The notes under the pieces: model-generated
The model's database searches: none
What the model saw: only the letters and a program-made list of their open reading frames with translations
What the model was told of the DNA's origin: nothing
In this document: positions 5,236 through 6,277 of the stretch, piece after piece
How the letters are laid out: each line of letters opens with the position of its first letter
Position numbering within the stretch: the stretch's first letter is position 1
Assembly (NCBI GenBank): GCA_030430345.1
Contig: JAUIFT010000182.1
Coordinates: 1 to 6,277, forward strand
Length of the DNA: 6,277 nucleotides
Reading direction: 5' to 3'
Origin: Calditrichia bacterium
GTDB taxonomy: Bacteria > Calditrichota > Calditrichia > RBG-13-44-9 > J042
Program-made: the position numbers and the translations under genes

Positions 5236-6277
5236 AAAAGCAGCCGCAACGCCTCTTGTTCACGGTTGGCGGCATTGCCCTGTGCATCGTGCTGATGTTA
5301 TTTCTCCTGGCAATCTATCGCGGCGTCAAGGATGGATCGGTGGAGTTCATCCGGGAAAACCGCGCCGATTTCTGGATACTACAGCGAAATGCCTGGAATA
5401 TTTTACGCGGCTCTTCCCTGCTCTCCACCGGCCACGGCATGCTCATCGAGGATCTCGATGGCGTCGATTCCGCTGCCCCGATTCTTCTCCTGCTTTCCGG
5501 TATTGAAAAAGACGGTGAAATGGCGACAGTATTCCTCACCGGTTTTCAGCCGGAACGCGGCGCCGGGGGGCCGCCGCATATCCTCGAAGGGCGCAATGTT
5601 GAGAATGACGACGAGATTGTCCTGGACAAAGCTTTTGCGCAGAAGTACCGCTATCAGCTGCGCGACCCGGTGTATATTCAGGATGATACGCTCAGCGTCG
5701 TTGGCATTTCCGGAGGCACCAATGCCCTGGTCATCCAATATGCTTTTGTCACCTTAAAGCGGGCGCAGACGCTAATCCGCTTTCCCAATATCGTCACCTG
5801 CTTTGTGGTGCAGGTAGCGGATGGCTATTCCCCGGAACAATCCGCGGCGGAAATCCGTGAAGAGATGGCCGGCATGGTGGAAGTTTATGATCATCAGACC
5901 TTTCTCGATAACAACATCCGGGAGATGGAAGCCGGCTTTCTGCCCTTTATTTCCACCATTGCGATCATTGGGGTTATCGTGCTCACGGCTATCTTAAGCC
6001 TGCTGCTCTCAATCAATATTCTCGAACAACGGCAAGATTTTGCGGTGCTGAAAGCGATCGGTTCACCGTTCCGTTTTCTGCGTCAGTTGATTGTCAGTCA
6101 AGCTCTCCTGCTCGCGGCGATTTCCACCGTGGCGGCATTGATCTCTTTTTTCCCGATGATTGCCCTTATCGAGATGCTGGTGCCGGAAGTCAGCGTTATT
6201 TCGACGCCATTGCAAATCATTACGGTGATACTGGCGGTCGCGATTCTCAGCTTGCTGAGCGCCGGCATTTCCATGCG
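5208..6277 (+). CDS. ABC transporter permease, FtsX/MacB/DevC type, N-terminal part (3' end outside window)
   Basis: The frame is open from the ATG at 5208 to the window edge, giving 356 complete codons and no stop. The protein begins MFQYAFHTLKKQPQRLLFTV with a basic N-terminus, then transmembrane helix 1 (~16-38). A large extracytoplasmic MacB-type periplasmic-core region follows (~45-240), with the DFWILQRNAWNILRGSSLL block (54-72) typical of DevC-like permeases and LTGFQPERG (110-118). The FtsX domain supplies helix 2 (~245-271), the cytosolic coupling segment EQRQDFAVLKAIGSP (273-287), helix 3 (~297-322) and helix 4 (~335-355, reaching the edge). The E-R-Q-D-F-A-V-L-K-A-I-G signature is diagnostic of this type VII ABC family. 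It has no ATPase domain, so a separate LolD/MacB-like ATPase gene, and perhaps a membrane-fusion protein, is expected nearby. Related systems extrude lipoproteins, glycolipids or small molecules across the envelope, or work mechanically on the periplasm. Position suggests it handles the product of the upstream enzymes. Only a few dozen residues are likely missing. Confidence 0.9.
   Translation, partial: MFQYAFHTLKKQPQRLLFTVGGIALCIVLMLFLLAIYRGVKDGSVEFIRENRADFWILQRNAWNILRGSSLLSTGHGMLIEDLDGVDSAAPILLLLSGIEKDGEMATVFLTGFQPERGAGGPPHILEGRNVENDDEIVLDKAFAQKYRYQLRDPVYIQDDTLSVVGISGGTNALVIQYAFVTLKRAQTLIRFPNIVTCFVVQVADGYSPEQSAAEIREEMAGMVEVYDHQTFLDNNIREMEAGFLPFISTIAIIGVIVLTAILSLLLSINILEQRQDFAVLKAIGSPFRFLRQLIVSQALLLAAISTVAALISFFPMIALIEMLVPEVSVISTPLQIITVILAVAILSLLSAGISM

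Noticed and set aside
5282..5757. Open frames of 74-141 codons overlapping the last gene in other frames
   Set aside because: The frame from 5208 gives a complete FtsX-type permease with transmembrane helices and family motifs up to the window edge; the others are shadows of it.

Overview
The window is a single strand-wise run of five co-directional protein genes, all on the + strand. It is about half G+C by eye. There is no RNA gene, insertion sequence, CRISPR array or non-coding stretch longer than three bases. Both edges cut a gene: the first lacks its start and the last lacks its end. The neighbouring genes touch or overlap (3-nt gap, then overlaps of 4, 14 and 28 nt), and each internal gene has a clear purine-rich ribosome-binding site. 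This is the signature of one polycistronic operon whose promoter and terminator both lie outside the window.

In order the genes are: (1) the C-terminal ~665 residues of a large ATP-dependent dikinase-type phosphotransferase, with the end of a PPDK/PEP-synthase ATP-grasp domain, a long middle region and a C-terminal swivelling phosphohistidine domain, the domain order of rifampin phosphotransferase rather than true PEP synthase; (2) a 379-residue GNAT-like protein resembling the YghO-type family; (3) a phosphatidylserine decarboxylase proenzyme with the autocleavage GGST motif; (4) a BtaA/DUF3419 protein, related to S-adenosylmethionine:diacylglycerol 3-amino-3-carboxypropyltransferase of betaine-lipid synthesis; (5) the start of a FtsX/MacB/DevC-type ABC transporter permease without its own ATPase.

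Read together, this looks like an operon that builds and exports or relocates an amino-group-bearing lipid or lipid-like product. The BtaA-like enzyme would add a homoserine-type (3-amino-3-carboxypropyl) unit. The decarboxylase could remove a carboxyl group from phosphatidylserine, or more speculatively from the homoserine unit. The GNAT-like protein could acylate an amine, the phosphohistidine enzyme could phosphorylate an intermediate, and the permease could move the product through or out of the inner membrane. Each family call rests on motifs seen in the sequence; the joint pathway is inference. I know of no characterised pathway with exactly this five-gene order, but I cannot search for one.

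The organism is a bacterium using Shine-Dalgarno initiation. A FtsX/DevC-type exporter with a BtaA/PSD pair suits a Gram-negative-type (diderm) environmental lineage. The phylum cannot be fixed from this sequence alone.
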